Shown here piece by piece: positions 6,756 through 8,615 of a stretch of DNA of 8,615 bases; position 1 is the stretch's first letter; each line of letters opens with the position of its first letter. A program made the position numbers and the translations under genes. The stretch lies in NCBI GenBank assembly GCA_964586135.1, contig CAZPGS010000033.1:1-8615 (forward strand). Reading direction: 5' to 3'. The stretch is from WYZ-LMO8 sp964586135 (GTDB lineage: Archaea > Thermoproteota > Methanomethylicia > Nezhaarchaeales > WYZ-LMO8). The notes below the pieces were generated by a model that saw only the letters and a list, made by a program, of their open reading frames with translations, searched no databases and was not told where the DNA came from.

Positions 6756-7203
6756 ATGGATATTATCGGAAAGGGGTTGAAGATTCTCCGTGAAGAAGGA
6801 GTTAGGGTGTTCATCCGAAAGGCCTTATCGTACGCATTTCCGCAATCGCGCGCTGGATTGCATAAGCCCTCTTGTCGCGAAGAGTTTTAAAGAAGTTATC
6901 CACAATATCAATGAGATTCACGACGCCTTAGACTTCGCCTTTTCCTTCCAAGCCTTCGTGGCATCCCCCACAAAACCCTCTAGCGGTATAGCGCACGCAG
7001 GAGGGCTTAGCTATGGAAAGGACAGCCTGCGGTAGACTTGGCAAAACGGCAAAGTTTATCAAGAGATCACGGCTAATACCCTCTGGGTCGATTTGCTTCG
7101 ATGGCTATCCGCTGTAAGCTGTAATGGGATGCACTACGCGATTAGAGTGTGGTGGCCCAAGTTTGTATATGAAAGCGTGAGATCAGAGGTTGGGGCGCGT
7201 TGA
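6756..7203 (+). pseudogene. frameshifted remnant resembling an archaeal class I SAM-dependent methyltransferase
   Basis: The start region is intact and reads MDIIGKGLKILREEGVRVFI followed by RKALSYA, the amphipathic 'ilreeGxxxflrka' opening common to glycan-cluster methyltransferases and some glycosyltransferases of archaea. That frame stops at TAA 6888. Between about 6838 and 6870 the sense passes to the next frame, which carries SFKEVIHNINEIHDALDFAF, like the 'eALdfxfSF' segment before the SAM-binding domain in that methyltransferase family. This second frame meets TAG at 7033 and then stays open to TGA 7201, with PKFVYESV near 7155-7178 possibly corresponding to a late 'pkFw.ei' motif. No convincing 'EIGTxxGG' SAM loop is visible, so the central part seems deleted or scrambled. 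The whole is about half the expected gene length. I am fairly sure it is a broken gene, less sure of the family. Confidence 0.5.
7186..7190 (+). promoter_or_regulatory. ribosome binding site GAGGT deciding a TTG start
   Basis: GAGGT lies 9 bases before the TTG at 7200, the same spacing as seen at rmlD. It favours the TTG over the downstream ATG at 7245, which would remove the first half of the first membrane helix. Confidence 0.55.
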
Positions 7204-8615
7204 CGCACGCGTCTAGGTGGTTGTGCAAGTTTTTGATCGCGAGCATGGCGTTGGGGTACGTCTTCTTCATCCACTATTGTTACGTGCGCGATCTGAATAT
7301 GAACCATTTTGCATCAATTACCATAGCAGTAGCTTTGTCAATGCCAGCGCTGATGCTACTACTAAAACCCCCCAGCGACGAGAGGGAGGTGCCGAAGATA
7401 AATTTAGGTAAGGCCGCGTACGCCCTGCCCGTCGTCGTATTTCTATGCGCCTTCCTCGAGGCGTGGTCCTACAAACACCTCGGGATATTTTCGGTGATCG
7501 CACTGATGGCAGTACTCGTCGCTCTGGCCTTCTCCGACTCCAGCTCGTCCGCTTCCGTCGCTCTGGCCCTCTCGCTGACCGCGCTCATTATCGCGCTCTA
7601 CGGCATCTACTCGCCTAGCTTCGGCTGCGACACCTGGCGCGACGCCTCTCAAGCCGCTCAGATAATCGAGAGGGGAGGGCTGAGCGGGCTGACGATCTTC
7701 CACGAGGCGTACCCCCTCCCCATAGTCTCGATATTATACGCCGTGCACAGCATGACGAGCGGGTTGAGCACTCCGTGGTCCAGTAGTGTGATCGGACTGG
7801 CCTACCTCCTGTCGCTCGCCATCTGGACGCACGTCTTGGCGAGGCGCATAGGCGCGGAGCGAACCCACGTGGCCCCCCTCCTTGCCCTCACGACCCCGTT
7901 CCTAGTCCTGTGGTCTGTCTGGTTCATACCTCAGGCGCACTCACTACTGATGGCGCTGCCGCTGCTCTTCCTAGACCTCAACCCGATGATCATCGTGATT
8001 CTCGCCATAGCGCTAGCCCTAGGGCATGGAGGTGTGGCCCTATGGACCATAGCCCTGTTGGTGCTCCTAGTCATCGCCAAGAGGGCCCTTAGAGCTCGGT
8101 CTCAAATGCTCAAGTCAGTCGAAGTGAAGCTAGTCGTGGCGCTCCCCCTCATAGTCTCCTTCACCGCCTGCACTACTCTCTCAACCGCTCTACAAGGGGC
8201 CCTCCTGAGCGTTCTCGAGGTCCCGCGAGCCCTCTTAAGGTGGGAGGGCCCTCCCGTGGCAACTGCCCTCTTTCGAGCGCCCGCTATTGCGTTGCTGGGC
8301 ATAGTCCCCGTCACGGTGCCCGTCGCGCTAGGCCTTGTGTCGTTGGTCGAGGACGAGGACTCGGCGGTGAGGCTTCTCGCGCTTGTGTCATTGGCAGGGA
8401 TGGGGATGGGCTACGTGGGGGCCACGGTCTCCTCGGTATCAGACCTACCGAGGTATCTAGGCGTGCAGTCAGCGGCTACCCTGGCGGTGCTGTCGCCCCG
8501 AGCCGTGCGAGCCCTAGCAAAGCGCGGACGTAAGGGGTCGCTCTACGCGATCTTGCTACTGTTGTTGGCTATAACCTCCTTCGGGTTCGCTGGCACGCTC
8601 ATGCCCGAGAACCCG
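7200..8615 (+). CDS. polytopic membrane protein, candidate GT-C-fold glycosyltransferase, 3' partial
   Basis: The frame is open for 472 codons to the window edge without a stop. The protein is very hydrophobic, with roughly 11-13 membrane segments (for example about 7-29, 37-55, 93-111, 116-137, 194-213, 223-244, 261-292, 307-330, 356-382, 389-411 and 446-465). After a helix ending IALYGIYS there is a polar loop FGCDTWRDASQAAQII (141-156), then FHEAYPLPIVSILYA (167-181). An acidic residue in a 'D-x-W-R-D' loop followed by a 'YPL' segment fits the first outer loop of GT-C enzymes (PMT/GT39-like, dolichyl- or polyprenyl-phosphate-sugar dependent). Later DLPRYLG (415-421) and the terminal TLMPENP (466-472) also look like archaeal GT-C-type proteins. 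The TTG start at 7200 has GAGGT at 7186-7190, and it gives a complete first helix. Its placement suggests transfer of lipid-linked sugars on the outer membrane face. A flippase or polymerase of the same glycan locus remains possible. Confidence 0.6.
   Translation, partial: MTHASRWLCKFLIASMALGYVFFIHYCYVRDLNMNHFASITIAVALSMPALMLLLKPPSDEREVPKINLGKAAYALPVVVFLCAFLEAWSYKHLGIFSVIALMAVLVALAFSDSSSSASVALALSLTALIIALYGIYSPSFGCDTWRDASQAAQIIERGGLSGLTIFHEAYPLPIVSILYAVHSMTSGLSTPWSSSVIGLAYLLSLAIWTHVLARRIGAERTHVAPLLALTTPFLVLWSVWFIPQAHSLLMALPLLFLDLNPMIIVILAIALALGHGGVALWTIALLVLLVIAKRALRARSQMLKSVEVKLVVALPLIVSFTACTTLSTALQGALLSVLEVPRALLRWEGPPVATALFRAPAIALLGIVPVTVPVALGLVSLVEDEDSAVRLLALVSLAGMGMGYVGATVSSVSDLPRYLGVQSAATLAVLSPRAVRALAKRGRKGSLYAILLLLLAITSFGFAGTLMPENP

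Noticed and set aside
7032..7042. 11-base match GTAGACTTGGC shared with positions 2-12, considered as a direct repeat or attachment site
   Set aside because: Several 11-base matches are expected by chance in a window of this size, and no longer repeat flanks either copy.
5881..7199. Insertion sequence or transposon as the cause of the broken region
   Set aside because: I saw no transposase-like frame, terminal inverted repeats or target-site duplication; the fragments read as decayed host-type genes.
7443..7703. Minus-strand frames opposite the membrane protein (also 7318-7503 and 8102-8314)
   Set aside because: Low-complexity Arg/Ser/Gly-rich shadows of the 472-codon plus-strand frame, which runs uninterrupted and has membrane-protein character.
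7910..8533. Short plus-strand frames at 7910-8092 and 8240-8533
   Set aside because: They overlap the long open frame in other phases and have no ribosome binding site or recognisable content.

Overview
The window looks like part of a hyperthermophilic archaeal genome, most likely a crenarchaeote (Thermoproteota). This is inferred from heavy AGG/AGA arginine and ATA isoleucine codon use, GTG and TTG starts, short overlapping stop/start junctions, GAGGTG-type ribosome binding sites and archaeal-type protein sequences. I cannot fix the genus. All supported genes are on the + strand.

Region 1 (2-3457) is a compact dTDP-L-rhamnose synthesis operon in the order rmlC-rmlD-rmlB-rmlA. The rmlC gene is cut at its 5' end by the window edge. 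RmlA activates glucose-1-phosphate to dTDP-glucose, RmlB dehydrates and oxidises it, RmlC epimerises the product at C3/C5, and RmlD reduces it to dTDP-L-rhamnose.

Region 2 (3581-5880) holds two glycosyltransferases that overlap by 4 bases: a GT4-like GT-B enzyme, then a GT2-like GT-A enzyme of rhamnosyltransferase type with a C-terminal membrane segment. They are the natural users of the dTDP-rhamnose made upstream, probably building a cell-surface or S-layer/lipid-linked glycan. Between rmlA and the GT4 gene is a 123-base gap with a short coding-like frame.

Region 3 (5881-7199) is a gene graveyard. It contains a coding-like 47-codon frame directly after the GT2 gene; a broken C-terminal remnant of an FtsX/MacB-like ABC transporter permease, with in-frame stops and a frameshift; about 170 bases with only very short frames; and then a TATA-like promoter, a strong ribosome binding site and an intact start codon leading into a frameshifted remnant that resembles archaeal class I SAM-dependent methyltransferases of glycan clusters.

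Region 4 (7200-8615) is an open frame of 472 codons running off the window end. It encodes a polytopic membrane protein with features suggesting a GT-C-fold glycosyltransferase. The window therefore reads as the sugar-nucleotide and assembly portion of a surface-glycan locus whose accessory genes are turning over. I found no CRISPR array, tRNA, rRNA or recognisable insertion sequence.
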